Shown in pieces: positions 7,262 to 15,687 of a stretch of 43,072 nucleotides of DNA (position 1 is the first letter of the stretch; every line of letters starts with the position of its first letter). Source of the DNA: Clostridia bacterium (GTDB taxonomy: Bacteria; Bacillota; Clostridia; Oscillospirales; CAG-272); assembly GCA_017456145.1 (NCBI GenBank), contig JAFTJZ010000074.1, positions 1-43,072 of the forward strand, written 5' to 3'. Position numbers and translations under genes: made by a program. A model generated the notes under the pieces. It saw nothing but the letters and a program-made list of their open reading frames with translations, was not told where the DNA came from and made no database searches.

Positions 7262-7287
7262 GCGCACCGGAGACGGTGCGCTTTTTT
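7262..7287 (+). terminator. strong intrinsic terminator
   Basis: GCGCACCG (7262-7269), GAGA loop, CGGTGCGC (7274-7281) and TTTTTT. It closes the mini-gene at 7159-7236. Confidence 0.9.
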
Positions 7288-7353
7288 CATATGGAACCGT
7301 CCTCATTTCGGTGGTTAGATTATCATCCAAAAAGAAAGAGAGGCGTTATTTTT

Positions 7354-7446
7354 ATGCAAAAATTTTTACAATTTTTTTCTTATTCACCCAACCTTTTACC
7401 GAAAAAATGTGTCTGCTTTATATACCAAGGAGGTAATGTAGAATGA
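7354..7446 (+). CDS. 30-aa mini-protein coupled to the ABC exporter
   Basis: ATG at 7354, preceded by GAGAGG, opens 30 codons: MQKFLQFFSYSPNLLPKK, then CVC and an end NVE. The stop TGA overlaps the ATG of the exporter gene in an ATGA junction, a classic translational-coupling arrangement, and the exporter's AAGGAGG site lies inside this ORF. Either it is a leader peptide that tunes exporter translation, or it encodes a small Cys-containing peptide handled by the exporter. There is no recognised family. The base pattern alone cannot prove translation. Confidence 0.4.
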   Translation: MQKFLQFFSYSPNLLPKKCVCFIYQGGNVE

Positions 7447-9245
7447 ATCAATGTAAACTTCTTTTACGATCCATCAGATATTCGTGGCATCTCATATATC
7501 GATCGAGTAAGCTTTTGGTACTACCGTATTTTATCATACGTCTGATTGAGCCCAGTTTGACCTTACTTCAAACCTTTATGTTCAAGATGATTTTAGACAA
7601 TCTGATCACCGCAGATGTGAACATTGCTGCCGTGTTATTCTGCGCGGCACTGTATGGTCTCTCTCTGATCCTTGCGCAAGGGATCAGCACTGCAGGCAAC
7701 CATTTGGAATCGGTCATTTTTTGGCAAAAGGCGGCGCATCTATATGAGTGTGAGCTGGCTGAAAAAATGTCGCAGCTGCCGCTCTCTCTCATGGATTCTT
7801 CAAAGGGCAGAGATATGATCGATGATGTGAAGTATGCAAATAACACAGTAATTCTCATCTTTATCCGTATTACCACGGTGATCTCAAGCCTATATACCAT
7901 CATTGTCGCACTGGTGACGCTTTTGAGATTCAACGTGCTTTTCTCTCTGCTGTTTTTACTCCTGACCATTCCCGGCATCATACTGAATCACGTTTTTGAC
8001 AAAAAGGCAGAGGCGTTGCGCATGAAAACCGCGCCCGACATCCGTAAATTCGCATATTACCGCTGGATGGCGACCGATGCGTGGCCGGCCAAGGACGTGA
8101 GAATGTATGATCTGACCGAGCCGATCAAGACGCGATATCATGAGGAAAAGAATGAATATCTGCGCGCCAACAAAAGGCTTGACAAGCAAAAAACCAAATG
8201 TTATATGTTAGCGGAGTTGATCAAAAGATCGGGTGAGATCGCCTTCACGATCTATATCGTTTATGCCGCACTTACCTCGCAAATCACAATTGGTGACGTT
8301 GCGCTGTACAGCGGCTTTGCGCTGACGCTGTCCAACACCTTTGAATGGATGCTTGACACGATCGTGCTGGGCTACACCCGCACCACGGAGATCATTGGGA
8401 GAGTGCTTGACTTCTTTGCAATGGAAACGGAGAAAAAGCGTGGAGACCGAGCCCTTGAGCGCTTTGAGTCAATCACCTTTGACAATGTTTTCTTCAAATA
8501 TCCGCATACGGAAAAGGACGTTCTGTCGGGTGTCTCCTTTACCGTAAATCGAGGAGAAAAGGTCTCCATTGTCGGAATCAACGGTTCGGGAAAATCGACG
8601 ATGATCAAGCTGATGCTGGGACTTTATGAGATCGAGTCCGGACAAATTCTGATCAATGGGTATCCGATGTCTGATTACGATATCAAAAACGTACGCAAGC
8701 AATTTTCGGTACTGTTCCAGAATTTTGTGCAATACCCCCTGACCTTGCGAGAAAACGTCGCATCGTCAGCCCTTGATAAATCAGAGGATTCGGATGCGAT
8801 TAAGCACGTATTATCATTGAGCGGCGTTTATGACGACCTGCAGCCAAAGCTTGAACACGGCCTTGATTCCTATATGACACGCCAATTTGACGATAAGGGA
8901 ACCGAGCTCTCCAAGGGGCAGTGGCAAAAAATCGCGCTATCCCGTGCGTATTTCAAAAATGCAGCGATCGTTATTTTTGACGAGCCTTCCTCTGCACTGG
9001 ATGCCGAGGCGGAGGATCGGATCTTCCGAAATTTTGAGGAGATCTCGGACGGGAAAACGGGCATTATGATTTCCCATCGCATTTCCGGCGCGCGTATGTC
9101 AGACAGGATCATCGTCCTTGACGGCGGTAAGATCACCGAGCAAGGAACGCATGATGAGCTGCTTGCACAAAACGGTCTTTACGCACATCTGTATGAGCTA
9201 CAGAGGGAAAAATACACACTTAAGGAGGAGAGCTGTCATGAATAA
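7443..9245 (+). CDS. ABC exporter half-transporter, first of pair 1
   Basis: The 600-residue protein has an N-terminal six-helix ABC exporter membrane domain (about 1-320) fused to a nucleotide-binding domain (about 345-590). Walker A is GINGSGKST, Walker B is IVIFDEPSSALD with the catalytic Glu, and the switch His is in MISHRIS. The signature reads LSKGQ, not LSGGQ, so one composite ATP site of the dimer may be degenerate. It sits in the plasma membrane and most likely pairs with the overlapping next gene as a heterodimer. The substrate is unknown; peptides or drugs are usual for this group. The ATG at 7443 has AAGGAGG 8 to 10 bases upstream, inside the preceding mini-ORF. Confidence 0.9.
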   Translation: MNQCKLLLRSIRYSWHLIYRSSKLLVLPYFIIRLIEPSLTLLQTFMFKMILDNLITADVNIAAVLFCAALYGLSLILAQGISTAGNHLESVIFWQKAAHLYECELAEKMSQLPLSLMDSSKGRDMIDDVKYANNTVILIFIRITTVISSLYTIIVALVTLLRFNVLFSLLFLLLTIPGIILNHVFDKKAEALRMKTAPDIRKFAYYRWMATDAWPAKDVRMYDLTEPIKTRYHEEKNEYLRANKRLDKQKTKCYMLAELIKRSGEIAFTIYIVYAALTSQITIGDVALYSGFALTLSNTFEWMLDTIVLGYTRTTEIIGRVLDFFAMETEKKRGDRALERFESITFDNVFFKYPHTEKDVLSGVSFTVNRGEKVSIVGINGSGKSTMIKLMLGLYEIESGQILINGYPMSDYDIKNVRKQFSVLFQNFVQYPLTLRENVASSALDKSEDSDAIKHVLSLSGVYDDLQPKLEHGLDSYMTRQFDDKGTELSKGQWQKIALSRAYFKNAAIVIFDEPSSALDAEAEDRIFRNFEEISDGKTGIMISHRISGARMSDRIIVLDGGKITEQGTHDELLAQNGLYAHLYELQREKYTLKEESCHE

Positions 9246-11022
9246 GCTGAAACAATTTTTCTCCGGGATGTTGAAAAACGTGTGGTTTGGGATCAAGACA
9301 AGTTATCATGCGTCGAAATTTTACTTCGCCATGAAAATGATCATTCTCCTATCCACCACGCTCATCCCCTTATGGAACATACGCCTCTGGCGGGAAATTC
9401 TGAATGGGATCGTCACGCCGGAATACGAAAAACAAGCCCTATATTGGCATCTTTCCCTTTATCTTGTGCTGCTCATGACCCAATATCTGCTCGGTAGGTT
9501 CAATGTTTATGTCAATGAGCGTTACAGCGATGAATTGTTGTTTTATATTGACATCGTCATGATGGAAAAATCGTCTCGCATGGATCTATCCTTTTTTGAC
9601 TCTGCAAACATGGGGGACAAGGTCCGCCACGCAAGAAGTAATTTTTCGGTCATGACGCAAATGGCCTGGCTGGTATTCGATATTCTTTCCGCCTTTATCA
9701 ATGTTATCGCCACCTTATTCATCGTCTGTTCCTATAAATGGTGGTTGGGGCTGATTACGCTACTGCTTTTGATTCCTTTTATGATCTATAATAAAAAATA
9801 CGCCGATCACCGCCTTGCTATGGAGAAGGAACAGCTACGCGAAAATCGTAAAAAGGAATATTACCGCGACGTATTTTTTGATAATAATATTCAGTTTGAG
9901 ATCAAGCTGAACAACATTGGCGGGTATTTTATCGAAAAGTACAAGGAGCTCTGGAATAAGCTCTACCGCATCAATCATCGTGAGAGCATCAGACATCATT
10001 TCGTCAACACCCTGATTATGATTGTCAACGTCACAGGCGAGTTTTTGGTGCTTATTGTTGCGGTGCTTGACGTGACAAACAGGCGGATCGGTGTCGGTGA
10101 CCTTCAGTATCATTTTAGCATGGTGTCACGGCTGCGCAATCAGGCAGAGCGGTTGATGGAATATGTCAACCGTTTTCTGAATAACAATACGCGCCTGATC
10201 GAGCTGCAGGAGTTTATTGATATCAAGCCGGAGATTGAAAAAAGCGGTACACGTACGCCATCCGACAATCCCAAGATTGAATTTTGCGGCGTGTCCTTCC
10301 GTTATCCCAATATGGAGCAGTATGTCCTCAAGAATTGTTCCTTCACCATAGAACCGCATGAAAAAATCGGTCTGATCGGACTTAACGGCGCAGGAAAATC
10401 CACAATCATCAAGCTGATGTTCCGTTTCTACGATCCCGAGGAAGGATGTATCAAACTCGATGGTGTAGATTTGAAGGAATACGACATTTACGCTGTACGT
10501 AAGGTTTTCGGGGTGCTATTCCAAGATTATGTGACCTACTGTCTGCCTCTCCGTGAGATCATTGCGCTCTCTGACTTCGACGAGCGTTTCAATGATGAAA
10601 AGTTGAAAAAAGCTTGCGACATCAGTGGCGCAAGCGAAGTCATTAAAGATTGGGAGAACGGATTTGACAGCGTTCTCGGACGCTATTATGCGGACAACGG
10701 AAAGGACCTTTCGGGCGGTCAATGGCAGCTCGTTGGTCTTGCTCGCGCCTACTTCAAGGATAGTGAATATATGATCCTTGATGAACCGTCTGCCGCGCTT
10801 GACCCGATCTCGGAGGATCGGATATTTGAGCAGCTTTATCATTTGAGTGAAGGAAAGAGCTCTGTCACTATATCTCATCGACTTTCCAATACCACACTTG
10901 CAGACAAGATCCTTGTCATCGGTGATGGACATATCATCGAACAAGGCTCCCATTTTGATCTATTGCGACAAAACGGGCAATATACACGTTTGTTTCATCT
11001 GCAATCGAGCAAATATATTTGA
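9238..11022 (+). CDS. ABC exporter half-transporter, second of pair 1
   Basis: The 594-residue protein has a six-helix membrane domain and a C-terminal ATPase domain with Walker A GLNGAGKST, canonical signature LSGGQWQLVGLARA, Walker B MILDEPSAALD and switch His in TISHRLS. It overlaps the preceding half-transporter gene by 8 bases and starts at the ATG at 9238 behind AAGGAGG. The frame is open further upstream, but that part is an overlap with the previous gene. Together the two would form a heterodimeric exporter in which this subunit supplies the intact signature. The exported substrate is not evident. The nearby 25- and 30-codon peptide ORFs are candidates. Confidence 0.9.
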   Translation: MNKLKQFFSGMLKNVWFGIKTSYHASKFYFAMKMIILLSTTLIPLWNIRLWREILNGIVTPEYEKQALYWHLSLYLVLLMTQYLLGRFNVYVNERYSDELLFYIDIVMMEKSSRMDLSFFDSANMGDKVRHARSNFSVMTQMAWLVFDILSAFINVIATLFIVCSYKWWLGLITLLLLIPFMIYNKKYADHRLAMEKEQLRENRKKEYYRDVFFDNNIQFEIKLNNIGGYFIEKYKELWNKLYRINHRESIRHHFVNTLIMIVNVTGEFLVLIVAVLDVTNRRIGVGDLQYHFSMVSRLRNQAERLMEYVNRFLNNNTRLIELQEFIDIKPEIEKSGTRTPSDNPKIEFCGVSFRYPNMEQYVLKNCSFTIEPHEKIGLIGLNGAGKSTIIKLMFRFYDPEEGCIKLDGVDLKEYDIYAVRKVFGVLFQDYVTYCLPLREIIALSDFDERFNDEKLKKACDISGASEVIKDWENGFDSVLGRYYADNGKDLSGGQWQLVGLARAYFKDSEYMILDEPSAALDPISEDRIFEQLYHLSEGKSSVTISHRLSNTTLADKILVIGDGHIIEQGSHFDLLRQNGQYTRLFHLQSSKYI

Positions 11023-11047
11023 TTTTTTTCCCGATATATGATATAAT
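11019..11047 (+). promoter_or_regulatory. strong promoter reading into the tandem-repeat leader
   Basis: TTGATT (11019-11024), a 17-base spacer and TATAAT (11042-11047), overlapping the end of the exporter gene. The transcript would start near 11054 and carry the whole repeat array as the 5' leader of the sigma-factor operon. Confidence 0.75.
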
Positions 11048-11066
11048 AATATGTGGCTATATAAAT

Positions 11067-11306
11067 TGTGCGAACAAAAACTTGCCACACAGGGATTTCG
11101 CTACGCAAAATCCAGCCACAGAGCAGCATTTGTGCGAACAAAACTTGCCACACAGGGATTTCGCTACGCAAAATCCCACCACAGAGCAGCTTTTGTCCGA
11201 ACAAAAACTTGCCACACAGGGATTTCGCTACGCAAAATCCCACCACAGAGCAGCTTTTGTGCGAACAATAACTTGCCACACAGGGATTTCGCTACGCAAA
11301 TTCCGT
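11067..11306. repeat. 63-64 bp tandem repeat, about 3.5 copies
   Basis: CTTGCCACACAGGGATTTCG begins copies at 11081, 11144, 11208 and 11272, giving periods of 63, 64 and 64 bases; the last copy is partial. Each unit contains two potential hairpins: GGGATTT with AAATCCC around CGCTACGC, and TTTGT with ACAAA around GCGA. Copies differ at only a few positions, for example TCCAGCC versus TCCCACC. The array reads as open frames in more than one phase, but with the same low-complexity peptide and no start site, so I do not call it coding. It occupies most of the gap between the exporter and the sigma factor. Confidence 0.9.
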
Positions 11307-11319
11307 TTTGGAACGGAAT
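11300..11319 (+). promoter_or_regulatory. hairpin at the end of the repeat array
   Basis: ATTCCGTT (11300-11307), TTGG loop, AACGGAAT (11312-11319). No T-run follows, so it is not a terminator. It ends 35 bases before the sigma-factor ATG and could be an operator or an RNA stability element. Confidence 0.45.
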
Positions 11320-11354
11320 AATTAAATTCTTGATGCTTATCATGACGGGAGGTA

Positions 11355-11912
11355 ATGACGACGTTATCCATATTTTTGACGATTGAGAACGATCAACAGC
11401 GTTCTCTTGCCGAGCATCTGTATCTTACATATAAGAGCAAAATGTACGCCATTGCTTTCGCGATTCTGCACCACAGGGAGGATGCAGAGGATGCTGTCAT
11501 GGATGCGGTCTACAAAATCGTAAATAACATTTCGTTGTTTGACGGTGCGGATCGAAACAAAACGGAGTCGCTGATTGTTATAATTAGCAGAAACACCGCG
11601 ATCAACCGCTATCATTACAATCAATATCGTCAGCACGCACCGATCGAGGAGATTGGCGATTCTCTGGCTGATGATGCTCCGATCCCCGAGGATATCATCG
11701 TGGAACAGGAGACCTACAACGAGCTGTTGGAGCGAATTCGGAGTCTTGAGCCGATCTACCGTGATGTTCTGTTGTTGAAATATCTGTATCATTATGACAA
11801 TGAAATCATTGCGTCCACAACAGGTGTCAATGAAACAACAGTGCGGGTACGATTGATGCGTGCCAAGCGATTGCTGCACGCATCACTGAAGGGAGGTGCG
11901 GATAATGAATGA
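11355..11912 (+). CDS. ECF-type RNA polymerase sigma factor
   Basis: The 185-residue protein has sigma region 2 (about 22-90: TYKSKMYAIAFAIL, then HREDAEDAVMDAVYKI) and region 4 (about 125-175: LEPIYRDVLLLKYLYHYDNE, then ATTGVNETTVRVRLMRAK helix-turn-helix). There is no region 1 or 3, as expected for extracytoplasmic-function sigma factors. GGGAGG precedes the ATG at 11355. The gene overlaps the next, which encodes a single-span membrane protein, by 8 bases, the usual sigma/anti-sigma arrangement. Targets are unknown. The lipoproteins and ABC transporter downstream are candidates because they follow directly. Its own leader contains the 63-64 bp tandem repeat. Confidence 0.9.
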   Translation: MTTLSIFLTIENDQQRSLAEHLYLTYKSKMYAIAFAILHHREDAEDAVMDAVYKIVNNISLFDGADRNKTESLIVIISRNTAINRYHYNQYRQHAPIEEIGDSLADDAPIPEDIIVEQETYNELLERIRSLEPIYRDVLLLKYLYHYDNEIIASTTGVNETTVRVRLMRAKRLLHASLKGGADNE

Positions 11913-13215
11913 AAACAGAACGCTGAACGAGCTTCTCCAAGAGATCGAACAAGACAATGTCGATTTGCTTTCCGAGGCTGATGCATCGCACCGATTTTCA
12001 TTTGCTTTTGAGAGGCGCGCTCTTGCAGTTTGCCGCGGAGCGTACGCCGAGCACCACCGATCTGTCCGCCGCCGTTCTCGTCGTATTCCTTTGTGGGTAG
12101 CGGTGATCCTTGTGTTGCTCGCCGCTGCTCTGGTCACAGGCTGTGCGGTTGTGATATCCCGTTATTTTACCCGCTACATCCCGTTTTACGGCGTGGTGGA
12201 AAGTGGGAGTATGGCGGTAATGTATTCAACCACCGAGCCGATCTCTACTCCTACATTGGAAATCGAAACACTGCTTTACGTTAAAGAGGGGGAACGGTGT
12301 CGTCTGATGCTCTGGGGGGTGACCAAAAACGGAAAATTTCTCCATGATGAGATCGTAAGCGTCCGCATCGGAGATATAACATATTCACTTATATGCAGCC
12401 AAAGCTACGGCAGCGCCACCGTGCATGAGATTTACGCCGAGGCCGAGGGTGCTGCTCCTGCGGCAAATCAAGCGCCGCCTTTCACGCTGTTTGTCGATGG
12501 TCAGAGCATGCCTCTTAATATGACGGATATTTCGAGTCAAGGGTATACGGTGGATCAATGGATTCAGATCAATGATCTTACGGTCAAGATTCTGCCGCTT
12601 TATACCAACAACCGTATATTCATTCTGGAAACTGCGGGACTGGAAAACGCAATGATCAGCGGCAGCATTGTTGTTTACGACTCGCTTGGCAATTCTATCC
12701 GCAGCAACGGAGCGAGCACCTACGACGACCGTATGTATACCGTTACCTGTGAGGAAAATCTTCCGGGAGATATCGTCAAAATCGAGCTGGCAAATCTCCG
12801 TATCCGCCGCACCGTCCCGATGCAGAGCTGTAGTATTCCGCTCTCATTGGGCAGGACAGAATGTAATATCACGCTGTTTGAAACCGACATCATGCGCGAG
12901 GTATTGACCGCAGTGGAATATGACGGAACCAATGTCAAGCTGCACACCGTCGCAGCCTTGAAGGACGGCGTACTGCAAAGCGGCGTTTTTTGTGATGAGG
13001 TTCGCGTTGACTATCAACTCGATCTTACGGCGGATATGTCCTGGGATCTGCACTATGAGGATCTTCGATACGGGGAAGTCGGTAAGCATCTTTACACCTA
13101 CGAGATCACGTTATCGGAGCCTGCGGACAAGCTGAACATCTCTGCAGATCATTACGTCTATATGCTGCATGGCGAGGATGGTACACTGGGTGAGATCCTG
13201 GTGGAGAAACAATAA
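11905..13215 (+). CDS. single-span membrane protein, probable anti-sigma factor
   Basis: The 436-residue protein has a short cytoplasmic N-terminus with helices (about 1-60), one transmembrane helix at about 62-84 (LWVAVILVLLAAALVTG) after an Arg-rich stretch, and a large extracytoplasmic beta-rich domain of about 350 residues. The topology and the 8-base overlap with an ECF sigma gene suggest an anti-sigma factor that senses an envelope signal. The N-terminus lacks an obvious zinc-binding HxxxCxxC, so it would not be a ZAS-type anti-sigma. An in-frame GTG at 11896 lies inside the GGGAGG ribosome site, so the ATG at 11905 is the start. The family resembles DUF4179-like anti-sigma proteins, but I am not certain. 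A terminator follows at 13241-13279. Confidence 0.7.
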   Translation: MNENRTLNELLQEIEQDNVDLLSEADASHRFSFAFERRALAVCRGAYAEHHRSVRRRSRRIPLWVAVILVLLAAALVTGCAVVISRYFTRYIPFYGVVESGSMAVMYSTTEPISTPTLEIETLLYVKEGERCRLMLWGVTKNGKFLHDEIVSVRIGDITYSLICSQSYGSATVHEIYAEAEGAAPAANQAPPFTLFVDGQSMPLNMTDISSQGYTVDQWIQINDLTVKILPLYTNNRIFILETAGLENAMISGSIVVYDSLGNSIRSNGASTYDDRMYTVTCEENLPGDIVKIELANLRIRRTVPMQSCSIPLSLGRTECNITLFETDIMREVLTAVEYDGTNVKLHTVAALKDGVLQSGVFCDEVRVDYQLDLTADMSWDLHYEDLRYGEVGKHLYTYEITLSEPADKLNISADHYVYMLHGEDGTLGEILVEKQ

Positions 13216-13240
13216 AAAATACAGTAACAATCCGACAAAA

Positions 13241-13279
13241 AACGGGATAACCGATTTATGGTTATCTCGTTTTCTTTTT
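13241..13279 (+). terminator. intrinsic terminator after the sigma/anti-sigma pair
   Basis: AACGGGATAACC (13241-13252) pairs with GGTTATCTCGTT (13260-13271) with one G-U pair, followed by TTTCTTTTTT. Confidence 0.85.
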
Positions 13280-13361
13280 TATAACATATATTTCATTTTT
13301 ATGAAACAATCGGCGTCTCTCATCTGTTATATTAAGTAGACATAATCAAGGAGGAAATACC

Positions 13362-14528
13362 GTGAAAAGATTAAAGATTATACTTGGAAAAATTTTACTT
13401 TGTTTTCTGCTGCTATCCATGCTTTCCTGCGAGGTCTCAACGAAAAATCCCGACACACTGATGGATCCCGATGCCTATCTTTACACCTCGCTTGACAGTA
13501 CCCTGTATCGTATCAGCCCCTATTCTGCGTCGGTCACTCCCGTTTGTCCCGATCCTTTATGCGAGCACGACAACGCACAGTGTCCATTTTGGCAAATTTG
13601 TCTTGCCCGCATGGAGACGGTTGGGAATTGTCTTTACTATTTGAGAGAAAGTGGCGGGTGGGGAGAGTATTACAAAAAGCTTTGTAGGTATGACCTTGTC
13701 AGCGGGGAGTACACGGTGCTCTACGCGCCGAAGGAAGGCAGCATGACCGAACTGTTTGCCACCGAGGAGGCGCTGTATTTCAATTTTGCCAAGCCTGACG
13801 GAGAGGGCTGGAATACGTTTGACGTATGTCGTTATGATCTTTCTCGTGGGAAGATCCGGGTGTTGAACGATGAGCCGATGAACAGTGCACAGTGGGCATA
13901 CGCGGCGGAAAACGGACGCATCTTCTGGTTGGATTTACGCAGCAATATGTATTACTCCACTGATGCAGATTACGGTGATCGCCGAGACGGCGAGCGCGGA
14001 TTTTCGCCCGATGCCACAAGGGAAAATTATCAATTCGATTTGGAAAATCTCGGATTAAATCAGGAAACCTTGGTGTACGAATACCGCATGAACCGCATCG
14101 ACCGCACAACGGGAGAGGTGGTAACTGTCTTTGATCGGGTAAGCTACATCCCCATCATATACGGTGATCGGATCATTTACGCCAAGGCCGATGCGCCGAC
14201 CTATCTCGGACTTGTGTATGACGAGATGCTTGGAGAATGGGTTGAAGATTATGATCGATGGGGTGGGAAATATTACATCTGCGAGCTTGACGGCAGCGGA
14301 GAGCAGTTGCTGTGCGATTTCGGTGCCATAAGCTTTACCATTCCACAGATCACCAATCTGAGTTATGAGAAGAATGGCGTCGGAGATTGGATCGCACTCT
14401 GGGCGCAGCATTACGCACCCGTTGATGAGAGCAACTCGGGAAAGATCACGTATGATCGCAGTGCATTGCTGCTCATCAATATCATCACGGGCGAGATCAA
14501 AGAGGCCACTATTGAAAAAAAATCGTAG
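13362..14528 (+). CDS. lipoprotein with CPDPLCxH motif, paralogue 1
   Basis: The 388-residue protein has a lipoprotein signal (MKRLKIILGKILL, lipobox SMLSC, Cys 23) and then blade-like repeats of the type LYYLRES, CRYDLVSGEYTVLY and GRIFWLDL, which suggest a beta-propeller outside the cell. Early in the mature protein is PVCPDPLCEHDNAQCPF, a C-x4-C-x-H-x4-CPF pattern that could bind a metal. I have seen this motif in uncharacterised clostridial lipoproteins but cannot assign a function. The start is GTG at 13362 behind AAGGAGG. The closely similar next gene and the ABC transporter genes follow on the same strand with 13-base or overlapping junctions, so they probably act together at the envelope. 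Confidence 0.8.
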   Translation: MKRLKIILGKILLCFLLLSMLSCEVSTKNPDTLMDPDAYLYTSLDSTLYRISPYSASVTPVCPDPLCEHDNAQCPFWQICLARMETVGNCLYYLRESGGWGEYYKKLCRYDLVSGEYTVLYAPKEGSMTELFATEEALYFNFAKPDGEGWNTFDVCRYDLSRGKIRVLNDEPMNSAQWAYAAENGRIFWLDLRSNMYYSTDADYGDRRDGERGFSPDATRENYQFDLENLGLNQETLVYEYRMNRIDRTTGEVVTVFDRVSYIPIIYGDRIIYAKADAPTYLGLVYDEMLGEWVEDYDRWGGKYYICELDGSGEQLLCDFGAISFTIPQITNLSYEKNGVGDWIALWAQHYAPVDESNSGKITYDRSALLLINIITGEIKEATIEKKS

Positions 14529-14541
14529 TTCGGAGGAAATC

Positions 14542-15687
14542 ATGAAACGCTTAATCTATATATTCATCATACTAATACTTGTATCCTTATTACCTTCTTG
14601 TATCGAGGATGCCACACAAAATGACACGTATTCTGATCCGTATCTCTATACGCAAATCGACAACGTATTATATCGTATCAGCACAATCTCCGCGTCGGTC
14701 ACCCCCGTTTGTCCGGATCCGCTTTGTCCGCACGCAGACGAAGGTTGTCCTTTTTTCGGTGTTGAAAACATACGCTTGCAGGGACAATATCTGTACTATC
14801 TGCGCGAATGGAACGCCACGGGCAGCTTTCAAAAGCTTTGTCGTTTCGATCTGAAGGAGGGACGTTATGAGCTAATCTATCAGCCGACGGAGGGTGGGCT
14901 GCAGGAGTTATTTCTGACAGACTCTTATGCATTTTTCTTGCTTGAGGATGTGGATGAGTCGTGGAATACCCAATATACACTTATGCGCTACGATATCACA
15001 CGCGGTCAGGTCAAGCGCTTGAGTGATCAGGTGTTTGATGAGCGCGTTTTTGTTGTCGCTGCTGATGGTGATCGCATCTACTGGAGCTCCATGACCGATG
15101 AGTCTTATTCCACCGATGTCAATTATCAAAACCGCATCGACAATGATCGGGGATATTCACCCAATCTCACTGCGGGAGAGTATTCGTATCGCTATGAGAG
15201 TACAGGACAGACTGCAGGATATGAAGGATATCAAATAATGACGGGAAAGGTCACTCGCATAGATCGGAAAAGCGTGGAGGAGCTGGTTGTATTTGAGCAG
15301 CTTGGTTGTTACCCGATCTTTTATCGGGATAAGATCATCTATTGCAAGCTGGATGAGCTGCGCTATATGGGAGAGCTGTACGACGACTATACGCAGTCCT
15401 ATTCGCCATATTATGACCGTTATGGCGGGAAATTTTATATTTGCGACAGCGACGGAAAAAACGAGCGGTTGCTTTGCGATATTTCCGATACAAGCTATGC
15501 CTATATGATTACTTCCGGTATTCTGGGCGGAAAAATGGGGGTAGGTGATTGGATCGGGCTACGTGTGGCAATGTACACCGATATAGGGCAGGGAACAAAC
15601 CAAATCATCCGTGACGACAATGCTTATCTTCTGATCAATATCGTCACAGGAGAGGTTAAGGAGGCAAAAATTGAAACATATTCTTGA
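14542..15687 (+). CDS. lipoprotein with CPDPLCxH motif, paralogue 2
   Basis: The 381-residue protein is a tandem paralogue of the preceding lipoprotein. The shared order is a lipoprotein signal (LVSLLPSC), DPYLYTQIDNVLYRIS, SASVTPVCPDPLCPH with CPFF, YLYYLREW, FDLKEGRYELIY, then KFYICDSDGKNERLLCD and a YLLINIVTGEVKEAKIE end matching LLLINIITGEIKEATIE in its twin. The frame is open upstream to 14365, but the ATG at 14542 with GGAGG is the start. Its end overlaps the ABC ATPase start by 17 bases. The duplication and coupling to an ABC transporter suggest a sensing or binding role for the transporter. The function is unknown. Confidence 0.8.
   Translation: MKRLIYIFIILILVSLLPSCIEDATQNDTYSDPYLYTQIDNVLYRISTISASVTPVCPDPLCPHADEGCPFFGVENIRLQGQYLYYLREWNATGSFQKLCRFDLKEGRYELIYQPTEGGLQELFLTDSYAFFLLEDVDESWNTQYTLMRYDITRGQVKRLSDQVFDERVFVVAADGDRIYWSSMTDESYSTDVNYQNRIDNDRGYSPNLTAGEYSYRYESTGQTAGYEGYQIMTGKVTRIDRKSVEELVVFEQLGCYPIFYRDKIIYCKLDELRYMGELYDDYTQSYSPYYDRYGGKFYICDSDGKNERLLCDISDTSYAYMITSGILGGKMGVGDWIGLRVAMYTDIGQGTNQIIRDDNAYLLINIVTGEVKEAKIETYS

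Noticed and set aside
7085-7287. Type I toxin-antitoxin module
   Set aside because: The peptide is hydrophobic, but I found no good antisense promoter on the opposite strand, so the antitoxin RNA is unsupported.
11067-11306. CRISPR array
   Set aside because: The 63-64 bp units are contiguous copies with no unique spacers and no cas genes are present.
11019-11386. Repeat-coded proteins in several frames across the tandem array
   Set aside because: The open frames exist only because the unit lacks stops in several phases; no ribosome site or independent start supports them.
13281-13361. ECF-type promoter for the lipoprotein operon
   Set aside because: TGAAAC and CGTCTC are present but only six bases apart, not about 16, so they cannot be the -35 and -10 of one promoter.
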